Assembly: GCA_017528045.1 (NCBI GenBank)
Contig: JAFXPG010000008.1
Span: 1-39,785 of the forward strand
Source: Alphaproteobacteria bacterium
Lineage (GTDB): Bacteria > Pseudomonadota > Alphaproteobacteria > Rs-D84
DNA: 39,785 bases
Direction of reading: 5' to 3'
Shown here: positions 8,110 through 16,418 of the stretch, one piece after another
Numbering within the stretch: the first letter of the stretch is position 1
How the letters are laid out: every line of letters starts with the position of its first letter
The notes under the pieces: generated by a model
Told to the model about the DNA's origin: nothing
What the model saw: only the letters and a program-made list of their open reading frames with translations
The model's database searches: none
Translations under genes and position numbers: made by a program

Positions 8110-10644
8110 ATGGTAAAATACAGAAACATAAGAGAGATTAACGTGGCGGGTTTAATAAAAAAAGTTTTACAGATATCTGTTCTAGCGGCAGTTATACCGA
8201 CATTTGCTTTTGGTGTACAAGCACCAAATCCACGTGGTGGTAATGTTTCTGTGGCCAGAAATGTTGAAGCAGATTCTAATTCTTCAGTTCGTCGTTCTGC
8301 AACATCTGTGATTGCTCGAACAACATCCGTTAACAGTCGTAAAAACCGTCCTGTTGTTACTGCCCGCAGTAATGCATCACGTGCAGCTGTTAACAATAAA
8401 ACTGTAAATTTATCACGTTCTGCCCGTGCATCTGATAAAGTTGTTTCTAATAAATCTGGTATATCACGCAGTGCAAAAAAATCCGTATCTTTATCACGCA
8501 GCGCCTCAAAACCTGGTGCAAAAAAGATTTCTTCTGGTGGTTTTGCAAGGGCTGCTTCTTCTCGTGCAACCGCTGTATTTAATGATATTTCTAAGATTGG
8601 TGGTGGCTACGGTTCTTGTCGTGATGCTTATGCAACATGTATGGACCAATTCTGTGCTAATGCAAATGATACATACCGCAGATGTTATTGCAGTGATCGT
8701 TTTACAGAATTTCGTGATACAGCTGATGCGTTAGATACAGCATTGAAAATGTTAGCTGATTTCCAAGATAATAATTTAAATGCAGTTGATAAGACAGCGG
8801 CAGAAGTTAATGCAATGTATTCTGCTTCTGCTGGTGAAGCAGCTATCAAAAAAGATACCAGTGCATCACAACAATTATTAGACAGCATTGGGGATGTTTT
8901 ATCCGGTAAAAAGAAAACAGAAGCGCCAAAACAAACAATGGCTTCTTTGGGTGTATTAGATTTATCTGGTTTTTCATCTGGTTCTTCCGGTGATATTTGG
9001 GGTGATAATGGTGGCGATTCTTTATTTGGTGGTGGTCGTGACAATGGTGTAGACATGACATCATTAGAAGGTAAAGAATTATACACACAAGCGAATAACC
9101 AATGTTCTGAAATTATACGTGAAGCTTGTAAAGGTGATGCTTTGTATAATATGGCGAAGTCCGCCTATTCTATCATGATTACCCAAGATTGTAATGCTTA
9201 TCAGAAAAATATAGATGCAAAAAAGACATCTGTTGAAGAAACAGTCAGAACAGCTGAAAAATATTTACGTGAAGCACGTTTAGAAGAATATCGTGCTCAC
9301 AATTCACAAGACGTTAATGAATGTTTAAATAAAGTAGAATCCGCAATGTTGCAACCTTTGGCTTGTGGTGAAAATTATAATAAATGTTTGGATTATTCTG
9401 GTTTGTATATTAATCCTACAACAGGTGAACCAATTTATTCTAAAGCCTTATTTGATTTGAATAATTTGATTGTTCTTGATGGTTCTGCAGATGTTGTTGG
9501 TGCCAACCAACCATTTAGTAAGTTTTTAGACGAAAGAAAGATGTTTGCAGAAACGGCTTTGGATACATGTCGTGATAAAGCTGATTTGGTTTGGTCTGAA
9601 TTTAAACGTATGGCAATAATAAGAATTGCCCAAGCACAAGATGAAAAGATAGAAGAAGTAAAATCTTCTTGTGTTGAAACAATGAAAGAATGTTATGATG
9701 AACAAAGTGGTGCTTTGGCCGCCTTTGATGATACTTCTGCCCAAGCAACAGGTGCCCTGACAGCAATTACAACACATGATATGTGTAAAGATAAAGTTTT
9801 GGCCTGTGCAGCATTGTATGGTGATCCAGATGGTTGTGTATACAATGATAAATCAAAAACGCTTGAAAGAAATGGAAATAAAACGTGTGGTTTAACTTCT
9901 TTGTTAAACTTTGTTAATACAGTTGATTCTGTAAAGGTTGCAGAAGGATGTGAAAAATCTTTAACCGATTATGCAAAAGAATTGTGTACCCCGACAGAAG
10001 AAGGCGGTCATGAATATCCTTGGAAATGCAGAATGCGTGGCATTGGTGCTTGGACAGAGATAGCTGATTCAGAAGATTATAACAAAGTTGATACCACAAC
10101 TTTATATGGAATGTTTCAAATGCGTGCCCGTGATTTCTGTGGTGATGAATTATTAACTGGTTCTAACAATGCTCAATCTAACGAGCCGGATACAAAATTG
10201 AAAGCTTCTATTGCTAATTCTAAAGGTATTATAGAAAAGATAGTAGAAGACATTAAAATTAATTTAGCAATTCAAGCGCGTGATGAGTGTGAATCAAAAG
10301 ATGATGTTCAGAGCGGTAAAAAAGGTATAAATGGTGTATGGATTGATAACGAATTAGTTGGAACTATGTTAGCTTCCAAAGTTGATTCAAAAAGTTATAA
10401 TTCAGAATTTTATGGAAGATTTTTTGGTGGTTCTTATGATTCTGCTAGCTATGGTTATGGTTTTTGTGCTGCAAATACAACAATGACTCAATGTTTAGCT
10501 CAAAATATTGACCCTGATAAAAATTTGGCTGAATACGATTCTGCAACTGGCGAATGTAAATTCAAAGAGGATTGGTATAATGAAAAAACTCTGTCTATTG
10601 GTGGATATGTTGAAGATGGTGTATATTATATAATGGATAATTAA
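8110..10644 (+). CDS. Large exported cysteine-rich protein with Ser/Arg/Ala-rich N-terminal region, unknown function
   Basis: The 844-aa protein carries a signal peptide (GLIKKVLQISVLAAVIPTFAFG). ATG 8110 has AGGA four bases upstream. A GTG at 8143 preceded by AGAGAG would give a shorter, more classical signal peptide. Residues of about 40-150 are disordered and basic, with repeated SRSA words (LSRSARAS, ISRSAKKS, LSRSASKP). The rest carries many cysteines, including four C-x6-C units (CRDAYATC, CGENYNKC, CVETMKEC, CKDKVLAC) and CYC. This fits a disulfide-bonded envelope protein. A Gly/Ser/Asp linker lies near residue 290-315. I recognise no catalytic domain. It is the third gene of the operon. 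Confidence 0.88.
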   Translation: MVKYRNIREINVAGLIKKVLQISVLAAVIPTFAFGVQAPNPRGGNVSVARNVEADSNSSVRRSATSVIARTTSVNSRKNRPVVTARSNASRAAVNNKTVNLSRSARASDKVVSNKSGISRSAKKSVSLSRSASKPGAKKISSGGFARAASSRATAVFNDISKIGGGYGSCRDAYATCMDQFCANANDTYRRCYCSDRFTEFRDTADALDTALKMLADFQDNNLNAVDKTAAEVNAMYSASAGEAAIKKDTSASQQLLDSIGDVLSGKKKTEAPKQTMASLGVLDLSGFSSGSSGDIWGDNGGDSLFGGGRDNGVDMTSLEGKELYTQANNQCSEIIREACKGDALYNMAKSAYSIMITQDCNAYQKNIDAKKTSVEETVRTAEKYLREARLEEYRAHNSQDVNECLNKVESAMLQPLACGENYNKCLDYSGLYINPTTGEPIYSKALFDLNNLIVLDGSADVVGANQPFSKFLDERKMFAETALDTCRDKADLVWSEFKRMAIIRIAQAQDEKIEEVKSSCVETMKECYDEQSGALAAFDDTSAQATGALTAITTHDMCKDKVLACAALYGDPDGCVYNDKSKTLERNGNKTCGLTSLLNFVNTVDSVKVAEGCEKSLTDYAKELCTPTEEGGHEYPWKCRMRGIGAWTEIADSEDYNKVDTTTLYGMFQMRARDFCGDELLTGSNNAQSNEPDTKLKASIANSKGIIEKIVEDIKINLAIQARDECESKDDVQSGKKGINGVWIDNELVGTMLASKVDSKSYNSEFYGRFFGGSYDSASYGYGFCAANTTMTQCLAQNIDPDKNLAEYDSATGECKFKEDWYNEKTLSIGGYVEDGVYYIMDN

Positions 10645-10663
10645 AATTAAACAGGAAAAGCTG

Positions 10664-11935
10664 ATGAAAAATAATTTTATATTATTACCTATATTTATGT
10701 TAAGTATGGTTTGCTCAGATGTTTTAGGTGCAAGATTGTATCAAACATCAGCTATTAATGCTTTGTATGGTGCCGCTTACTGGAAACCTTGTACAGCTAA
10801 AGGAACTGCCACTTCTCGCGCAGTAGATAAAGAAAGCTTGGGTGGTGGTGATGAAGATTCTCCTTGTATAGGAAACACAAGAGATAAATGTGATAATGTA
10901 CATGGAAGTCCATATATTAGTGATGTAAGAACTTATACCTGGGAGGATGAATTTGGTAAGGTTTTGATGATTGCAAGAGAAGCAAATGCAAATGGTGCAC
11001 AGTTTTGTCCAACATCTATTACAGCACGAAACAGACGCGGTTCTTGGGCATGGACAGAATATTCAAAAGCTAATGGTGATTGCGTGTGGTTGTGCAAAAA
11101 AGGTTGGACTGGGGATAAATGTTCAAAAAGTGTTGCGGATTCTTCTGTTCAATGTGATTCTACAAAATTATTACCAGAAAACTATAAAGATACGGTTTTA
11201 ACAGATTCCTTTCAAAAAGGTAATATAGAAGATTATATTGTTATGTGGGGTGCAAACTATACAGATAGATGTAGTTCTGGATGGGGGCAAGAACACGATT
11301 TAATATTTGCTATTTCTAAATGGCTTCCAAGTGGACATGGGGCATGGGCAAGACCTTATATGGTACGCGCCAGACATGATAATACATATGGTCTAGTTTC
11401 TTGGATTGAGATTTATCCTGCTGCCAGTTCCCAATATAATTATGATACAATAACACCATCAAAATTGTATTGTAAAATAGGATATCAACCAAATGCCAGT
11501 GGAACAGATTGCGAAGCAATAAATGAAACATTATGTAACGTTTCTTGGTGTGATGGTTGGGATAGTAAAAAATACGACAATAAAAATATGACTTTAAATG
11601 CAGAAAATGGATGTCTGCAGTGGCGTTGTGCAAAGACAAATGATGCATTAACCCGTGCAGGAGAAACAGGTTGTTCACAATGTATAAAATCTATGAAAGA
11701 TGGTATAAACCCTTTAAACGGAACGTGTGTTCAATGTGGTACAGGGAAATACTTTGATCCAGAAACACAAGGTTTTTGTAGAGAATCCAGAAAAATAACA
11801 AAAGCAGAATTATTATATGGTCCTGGAAAGACAAAAGACAGTCCTATTGGAGAACAGTGTTGGACAAAAACAGATAATGATAAATATAAGGCATGTGTAC
11901 TTGGGTTACCAGAACCAACACCAACAGAACAATAA
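10664..11935 (+). CDS. Exported cysteine-rich protein, EGF/TNFR-like C-terminal spacing, unknown function
   Basis: The 423-aa protein starts with a signal peptide (MKNNFILLPIFMLSMVCSDVLG), and an AGGAAAAG ribosome site precedes the ATG. It has Trp- and Gly-rich stretches (RRGSWAWTEY, CVWLCKKGWTGDKCSKS) resembling an EGF-like fold, then CNVSWCDGWD, LQWRCAKTNDALTRAG and closely spaced cysteine pairs (GCSQC, GTCVQCGTGKYFD). The C-terminal block reads GEQCWTKTDNDKYKACV. It lies 19 bases after the previous gene and before a strong terminator, so it ends the operon. It is likely periplasmic or surface exposed. Function is unknown. Confidence 0.85.
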   Translation: MKNNFILLPIFMLSMVCSDVLGARLYQTSAINALYGAAYWKPCTAKGTATSRAVDKESLGGGDEDSPCIGNTRDKCDNVHGSPYISDVRTYTWEDEFGKVLMIAREANANGAQFCPTSITARNRRGSWAWTEYSKANGDCVWLCKKGWTGDKCSKSVADSSVQCDSTKLLPENYKDTVLTDSFQKGNIEDYIVMWGANYTDRCSSGWGQEHDLIFAISKWLPSGHGAWARPYMVRARHDNTYGLVSWIEIYPAASSQYNYDTITPSKLYCKIGYQPNASGTDCEAINETLCNVSWCDGWDSKKYDNKNMTLNAENGCLQWRCAKTNDALTRAGETGCSQCIKSMKDGINPLNGTCVQCGTGKYFDPETQGFCRESRKITKAELLYGPGKTKDSPIGEQCWTKTDNDKYKACVLGLPEPTPTEQ

Positions 11936-11962
11936 AAAAAACGCCAATTTGGCGTTTTTTTT
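11934..11962. terminator. Intrinsic terminator, probably bidirectional
   Basis: A run of A, then ACGCC-AATTT-GGCGT, then eight T lies between two convergent genes. It can end both the envelope operon and the XRE gene transcript. Confidence 0.85.
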
Positions 11963-11976
11963 ATTGTTATAAGATT

Positions 11977-12411
11977 TTATTTATCAGTTTCAGAAGTATT
12001 TGTAGCACCATTTAATGTTTGCAACATTTTCATGACCATAGCACGTTGGTCATCTGTTGGTAAATTCCAATATAATTTTATTAATTGTAAAGATTCATTT
12101 TTTGCCAATGGATCGTTTTTATCTGGTTCGGAAACACGAGATGAACGATTAGCCTTGGTTTCTGGTGGAAAATTACCTGGTAATCCCATAAAAAAGAACG
12201 CAACAGATGTTTCCATAGCTTGAGAAATATCAAACAAACGCGATGCAGGAATTCTGTTCCCTGCTGATTCATATTTTTGAATTTGCTGAAAACTTATTCC
12301 ACATTTTTTTGCTAAATCAGTTTGAGACATTCCTAACATTAATCTACGCAACAGCATACGTTGTGCAATATGTTGGTCGACTGCGGATATAACAACTGCT
12401 TTTCTTGACAT
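11977..12411 (-). CDS. XRE-family transcriptional regulator, PraR/SinR-like
   Basis: The 144-aa DNA-binding protein has a helix-turn-helix of the Cro/C1 type at about residues 17-72: RRLMLGMSQTDLAKKCGISFQQIQKYESAGNRIPASRLFDIS. The words FQQIQKYE and ASRLFDIS, followed by VAFFF, are typical of the alphaproteobacterial PraR/SinR-like group. The C-terminal part (about 85-144) is polar and ends in a helix with a Trp-Asn-Leu motif. AAAGGAA precedes the ATG. It is divergent from gpmI across 118 bases and convergent with the envelope operon. Its targets cannot be read from the sequence. Confidence 0.9.
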   Translation of the reverse strand: MSRKAVVISAVDQHIAQRMLLRRLMLGMSQTDLAKKCGISFQQIQKYESAGNRIPASRLFDISQAMETSVAFFFMGLPGNFPPETKANRSSRVSEPDKNDPLAKNESLQLIKLYWNLPTDDQRAMVMKMLQTLNGATNTSETDK

Positions 12412-12476
12412 GCTGTTCCTTTTATGAAATGTTTCCTTTGATTTATATCCTAAGATATACTATTTTTCTTTTCCTT

Positions 12477-12505
12477 TTGCAATCAAAAAACATATATGAT
12501 ATTCT
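12477..12505 (+). promoter_or_regulatory. Possible gpmI promoter
   Basis: TTGCAA (12477-12482), 17 bases, then TATTCT (12500-12505) in the divergent gap. The match is moderate; TATGAT at 12495-12500 is an alternative -10. Confidence 0.4.
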
Positions 12506-12529
12506 TATGGCAATAAAGGAAAAAAGAAA

Positions 12530-13990
12530 ATGAAACCAATTGTTTTATGTATAATGGACGGTGTTGGAATAAATGAAGATTCAACACATAATGCGGTTGC
12601 TTTGGCAAACATGCCATATTTTGATGGTTTATTAAAAAAATATCCACATTCTAAATTAAATGCATCAGGTAATGCGGTCGGATTACCAGATGGAATTATG
12701 GGTAATTCAGAAGTTGGACATATAACAATTGGTTCTGGTCGAATTGTTAACCAGTTTTTACGCAGATTTGAAATTGAAGACCTGTCTAAAAATAAACCAT
12801 TAAATAATTTTATTAAATTTGTAAAAGATGATGGTGGTATTGTTCATATAGCAGGTTTGATGTCAGATGGACGTGTTCATGCTAATATAACCGATATTAT
12901 AAAAACCATAAAATATATACTTAATTCTGGTTTGCGTGTATGTATTCATTTTATAGCTGATGGACGTGACACACCACCACAATCCGCCCAAAAATATATA
13001 GATTTGATAAAATCTGAGTTGGATTTTGATGATAAAAGTGTATTTTTTGGAACAATATCTGGACGTTATTATACAATGGACCGAAACAATAATATGGACA
13101 GAACACAGCTGGCTTTTGATGCAATAGCAAATGGAGAAGCCGAATTTTATGCAAAAGATATAGATTCTGCTTTATCTGAAGCTTATGCACGTGGTGAAAC
13201 AGACGAATTTATAAAACCAACAATAATAAATACAACTAAATTAACAACAAAAGATGGCTTTTTGTTCTGTAATTATCGCTCAGATCGTGCACGTCAAATT
13301 ATGCGTAAAGTTGTTGAAAACGGTTGTCATATATTATGTTTTTCTCAATATGGTGAAGGTTTAGACGAAGTTTGCCCTGCTTTGTTACCAGATATAAAAA
13401 CAACAAATACTTTAGGCGATGTATTGGCTGAAAACAACATATCCCAATTACGTATAGCAGAAACAGAAAAATATAACCATGTAACATATTTTATGGATGC
13501 AGAACGTAATATTGATTACGATGGTGAAGAAAAGGTTTTAATAGATTCCCCAAATGTGGCAACATTTGATATGAAACCAGAAATGTCTGCAAATGAAATA
13601 ACAGATGCTTTATTGCCAAGATTATCAAAATTTGATGTTGTTTTATTAAATTTTGCAAATGGTGATATGGTTGGACACACAGGAAATGAATCTGCTGCAA
13701 TAAAAGCAATGGAATGCTTAGATAAACAATTATCACGAATTATTCCTGAAGTTTTAAAACAGGATGGTTGTGTATTGATAATCGCAGATCATGGGAATGC
13801 AGAACAAATGTGGGATACCAAACATAATGTTCCTTTGACATCACATACAACAAATCCTGTAAGATTTATAATGGTTTCTAATCATGACTTTACCGCCCAT
13901 GATGGGGGCTTGTCTGATATTGCACCAACAATATTGAAATTATTAAATATTGAAAAACCATCTGAAATGACAGGAAAATCACTGATATAA
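12530..13990 (+). CDS. gpmI: 2,3-bisphosphoglycerate-independent phosphoglycerate mutase
   Basis: GpmI interconverts 3- and 2-phosphoglycerate in glycolysis using two Mn ions and a phosphoserine intermediate. The 486-aa protein (family about 510) shows the metal site IMDGVG at the N terminus, the catalytic Ser60 in MGNSEVGH, HFIADGRDTPP, FCNYRSDRARQI, NFANGDMVGHTG and IADHGNAEQMWD. AAAGGAA precedes the ATG. Its stop is six bases from the stop of a convergent gene with no clear terminator between them. Confidence 0.96.
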   Translation: MKPIVLCIMDGVGINEDSTHNAVALANMPYFDGLLKKYPHSKLNASGNAVGLPDGIMGNSEVGHITIGSGRIVNQFLRRFEIEDLSKNKPLNNFIKFVKDDGGIVHIAGLMSDGRVHANITDIIKTIKYILNSGLRVCIHFIADGRDTPPQSAQKYIDLIKSELDFDDKSVFFGTISGRYYTMDRNNNMDRTQLAFDAIANGEAEFYAKDIDSALSEAYARGETDEFIKPTIINTTKLTTKDGFLFCNYRSDRARQIMRKVVENGCHILCFSQYGEGLDEVCPALLPDIKTTNTLGDVLAENNISQLRIAETEKYNHVTYFMDAERNIDYDGEEKVLIDSPNVATFDMKPEMSANEITDALLPRLSKFDVVLLNFANGDMVGHTGNESAAIKAMECLDKQLSRIIPEVLKQDGCVLIIADHGNAEQMWDTKHNVPLTSHTTNPVRFIMVSNHDFTAHDGGLSDIAPTILKLLNIEKPSEMTGKSLI

Positions 13991-13996
13991 GAAATA

Positions 13997-14482
13997 TTAT
14001 TTTTCTTTACAACGAGCCAATTTTTGTATTTCGTACTGGATTTTTGCTCTGGTCACATTATGGATTATATTAAAATCGTAATGGTCTGGATAACAAACGC
14101 GTTCTATTAACAATTCGTCACCGCGTTCTATATTTATATTCATATTTTTTATATCGATAGATATTTCTTTGAATTTATTACCATAAGCAATTATTATGTT
14201 ATTTCTTTTATCTAAAACCCCAACATAATCATAACTGTGTTCTGAATATTTGTATTGTCTTGACCATTCGCCTTTTTCTGACATTTTAAGAACAGAGCCA
14301 AAACCAAAAGGATTTTGTACATATCTGACATCAAAACATATTTTTGTAAAAGGTGTTTCATCACGTGGGTTAACAGAAACCACAGAACATTTTTCTGTAC
14401 CACCGTTATATATGTATTCTTTTGATATCAAAAAAACTTTAGAATTTGTTTCAGATTCTGATAGATATATTTCTTTTGCCAT
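13997..14482 (-). CDS. Hypothetical protein, 161 aa
   Basis: I do not recognise this protein. It is polar, has no signal peptide or membrane segment, and is predicted mainly beta (VFLISKEYIYNGG, YVGVLDKRNNIIIAYG, ELLIERVCYPDHYDF) with a short helical end. The reading frame is long and intact, and codon use matches its neighbours. It lies 51 bases downstream of tadA on the same strand and may share its transcript. The ribosome site (AGAAG) is weak. Confidence 0.7.
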   Translation of the reverse strand: MAKEIYLSESETNSKVFLISKEYIYNGGTEKCSVVSVNPRDETPFTKICFDVRYVQNPFGFGSVLKMSEKGEWSRQYKYSEHSYDYVGVLDKRNNIIIAYGNKFKEISIDIKNMNINIERGDELLIERVCYPDHYDFNIIHNVTRAKIQYEIQKLARCKEK

Positions 14483-14533
14483 TTTTTTCTTCTGTTATTA
14501 GTTAACACCATATTGTCATAAAAAAACAACATT

Positions 14534-14983
14534 TCAAGATTTTTTACGTAATTTTTCAAAAAAATCTTTTAGTATTTTAGCAGATTTATCCGCATACTCT
14601 TTGTTTTGTATGACTTTTGGTTTCCAAAGATGCTTATCTGTTTCATATATTTTAGAATTAGATGTTATTCCACCACCTTTTTCATCACAAGCAGCAAAAT
14701 AAACATTTTTTATTCTTGCAAAAGATATTGCCGTTGCACACATACCACACGGTTCCAATGTTACATATAAATCACATCCATCCAAAAATTTTGTATCTAG
14801 TTTTTTACATGCTTTATTTATAGCGACTATTTCAGCATGCAAAATTGGATTTTTTGATTTTTGAACACAGTTTTCACCACGTGCGATGATTTTGTTATCC
14901 TTCACAATGACAGCACCAATAGGCACATCATCATGCAATTGTGCTTTTTTTGCTAATAAAAATGCTTGATTCATAAAATTCAT
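14534..14983 (-). CDS. tadA: tRNA-specific adenosine deaminase TadA
   Basis: TadA deaminates A34 of tRNA-Arg to inosine. The zinc site is complete: HAE (His49, Glu51) and PCGMC (Cys79, Cys82), in the context NPILHAEIVAIN and LYVTLEPCGMC. I chose ATG 14983 (MNFMNQAF). ATG 14974 is also possible, and a longer TTG start at 15010 would run into the divergent rsmD. The 149-aa length is normal. A related nucleoside deaminase cannot be fully excluded, but the spacing and length fit TadA. Confidence 0.9.
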   Translation of the reverse strand: MNFMNQAFLLAKKAQLHDDVPIGAVIVKDNKIIARGENCVQKSKNPILHAEIVAINKACKKLDTKFLDGCDLYVTLEPCGMCATAISFARIKNVYFAACDEKGGGITSNSKIYETDKHLWKPKVIQNKEYADKSAKILKDFFEKLRKKS

Positions 14984-14985
14984 AA

Positions 14986-14998
14986 TGTAAACTTTACA
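14986..14998. promoter_or_regulatory. 13-bp palindrome between divergent tadA and rsmD starts
   Basis: TGTAAA-C-TTTACA is a perfect inverted repeat filling most of the 17 bases between the two start codons. It could be an operator or may simply reflect AT-rich promoter DNA. Confidence 0.45.
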
Positions 14999-15000
14999 CC

Positions 15001-15552
15001 ATGAAATCAAATTTGCAAATCATTTCAGGTAAATACCGTGGCAAGAAACTGTTTTTGCCAAATAATGCGCGCCCAACACAAAATATGGCACGTGGCGCAT
15101 TATTTAATATGTTAAGCGATGTAATCGATATAAGCAGCCCTGTTGCAGTTTGGGACGCGTTTGGTGGTTCTGGCGCTTTTGGACTGGAATGTTTATCACG
15201 TTTTAATAAACCTATGGTCGTTTTTACTGATAATGAAAATTCTTCCATAGAAACAATTAAGAAAAATCTGATATCTATAAATGAAAATGCAACCATAGAA
15301 AAAACAGATGCTATATCAGCAATATCTAAATTCGGTGGTATTTCAGATTTAATTTTTATAGACCCACCTTATTCAGAATTTGGTTTAGGAATGTTGTTTA
15401 TAAAAAAAATATCAAAAATAGCTAAATCAGGAACTGTTTTGATATGGGAATTTGAATCAAATCAAAAAACACCTCAAATAAGCGATTCTTGGGAAGTTAT
15501 TAAAGATAAAACTTATGGCCGCGCCAGATTTTTGTTTTTATTGAAAAAATAA
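15001..15552 (+). CDS. rsmD: 16S rRNA (guanine966-N2)-methyltransferase RsmD
   Basis: RsmD methylates G966 of 16S rRNA. The 183-aa protein begins with the family signature IISGKYRGKKL, continues with ARPTQNMARGALFNML and the SAM loop WDAFGGSGAFGLECLSR (about 51-67), and has the amino-methylase motif DPPY at 121-124. The ATG comes two bases after a palindrome and has no Shine-Dalgarno sequence, so translation may be leaderless. Confidence 0.94.
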   Translation: MKSNLQIISGKYRGKKLFLPNNARPTQNMARGALFNMLSDVIDISSPVAVWDAFGGSGAFGLECLSRFNKPMVVFTDNENSSIETIKKNLISINENATIEKTDAISAISKFGGISDLIFIDPPYSEFGLGMLFIKKISKIAKSGTVLIWEFESNQKTPQISDSWEVIKDKTYGRARFLFLLKK

Positions 15553-15563
15553 TCATAAAAAAC

Positions 15564-15592
15564 TTGATTTTTCTTATATTTTAGTAAATAAT
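15564..15592 (+). promoter_or_regulatory. Probable rplY promoter
   Basis: TTGATT (15564-15569), 17 bases, AATAAT (15587-15592), followed by a 50-base leader containing a hairpin. Confidence 0.55.
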
Positions 15593-15600
15593 ATGACCCG

Positions 15601-15622
15601 CGTGACACCCTTGGAGGTCACG
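15601..15622 (+). promoter_or_regulatory. Hairpin in the rplY leader
   Basis: CGTGAC (15601-15606) pairs with GTCACG (15617-15622) around ACCCTTGGAG. No T run follows, so it is more likely an mRNA leader element than a terminator. Confidence 0.5.
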
Positions 15623-15649
15623 AATAAAACAATATAAAAAGGATAAAAA

Positions 15650-16270
15650 ATGGCTATAACATTAAATGCTGAAATTCGCAAAGTTGCTGGCAAGGGGGCC
15701 GCACGTGCAGTTCGCAAGAACAAAAACATCCCTGCTGTTATCTATGGCGAAAAGAAAGAACCTGTGTCTATTGAATTAAACGGACACGAATTTGAAATGT
15801 TATTGGGACAACCTTCTTTGCGAACAAAATTGTTTGAAATTACAGTTTCTGGCAACAAAGAAGATGCTATGTTGATGGATATTCAATATCATCCAGTATC
15901 TGATAAAGTTGTTCATGTTGATTTTAAACGTATTAACGTTAAAGAACCTGTTCATGTTGTTGTTCCGGTTGAAGTTATCAATACTGATATTTCCAAAGGT
16001 ATCAAATTGGGCGGTGTATTAAACTTTGCTGTCCGTAAGGTAGCTTTGGTTGGTTTGGTATCTGATATGCCAGAAAAAATCACTATTGATTTATCAAACG
16101 TTACAATTGGTGACACAATCCATGGTTCTGATTTAGTATTACCAAATGGTATTAAATTAGGTTTACATATGGAAGATTTGGCTTTTGCAACAATTGGTGG
16201 TAAAATGCCAGAAGAAGCAGATGCAAAATCTCAAGCTGCTGCAGCCACTACTGCACAAGCAAAGAAATAA
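15650..16270 (+). CDS. rplY: 50S ribosomal protein bL25 (Ctc form)
   Basis: bL25 binds 5S rRNA in the large subunit. The 206-aa protein is the long two-domain Ctc form: an N-terminal 5S-binding domain (GKGAARAVRKNKNIPAVIYGEKKEPVSI), then a beta-rich TL5 domain (VVVPVEVINTDISKGIKLGGVL), and an Ala/Gln-rich tail. AAGGA lies six bases before the ATG. A terminator follows, so it appears to be transcribed alone. Confidence 0.95.
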   Translation: MAITLNAEIRKVAGKGAARAVRKNKNIPAVIYGEKKEPVSIELNGHEFEMLLGQPSLRTKLFEITVSGNKEDAMLMDIQYHPVSDKVVHVDFKRINVKEPVHVVVPVEVINTDISKGIKLGGVLNFAVRKVALVGLVSDMPEKITIDLSNVTIGDTIHGSDLVLPNGIKLGLHMEDLAFATIGGKMPEEADAKSQAAAATTAQAKK

Positions 16271-16292
16271 TATTAAATCTTTGTATTTTTTC

Positions 16293-16318
16293 AAACCGTC
16301 CTTTTGGACGGTTTTTTT
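16293..16318 (+). terminator. Intrinsic terminator after rplY
   Basis: AAACCGTCC-TTTT-GGACGGTTT followed by further T. It is nearly identical to the terminator after dnaK. Confidence 0.9.
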
Positions 16319-16355
16319 ATGAATATATACAAATATAAATATTTACTTTTACCCC

Positions 16356-16386
16356 CTTGAAACCATGTTTTTTATAACTATATCTG
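16356..16386 (+). promoter_or_regulatory. RpoH (sigma32)-type heat-shock promoter of dnaK
   Basis: CTTG (16356-16359) is followed, after 17 bases, by ACTATATCTG (16377-16386). This matches nine of ten positions of the alphaproteobacterial RpoH consensus CTTG-N17/18-CYTATnTnnG. Transcription would start about 25-30 bases before dnaK. Confidence 0.7.
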
Positions 16387-16418
16387 CATTAAGCAAAAAA
16401 ATTGAAGGAGTAAAAATT

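Noticed and set aside
8426-8734. 102-codon frame inside the large exported protein gene
   Set aside because: It is an overlapping frame in low-complexity coding sequence without a ribosome site.
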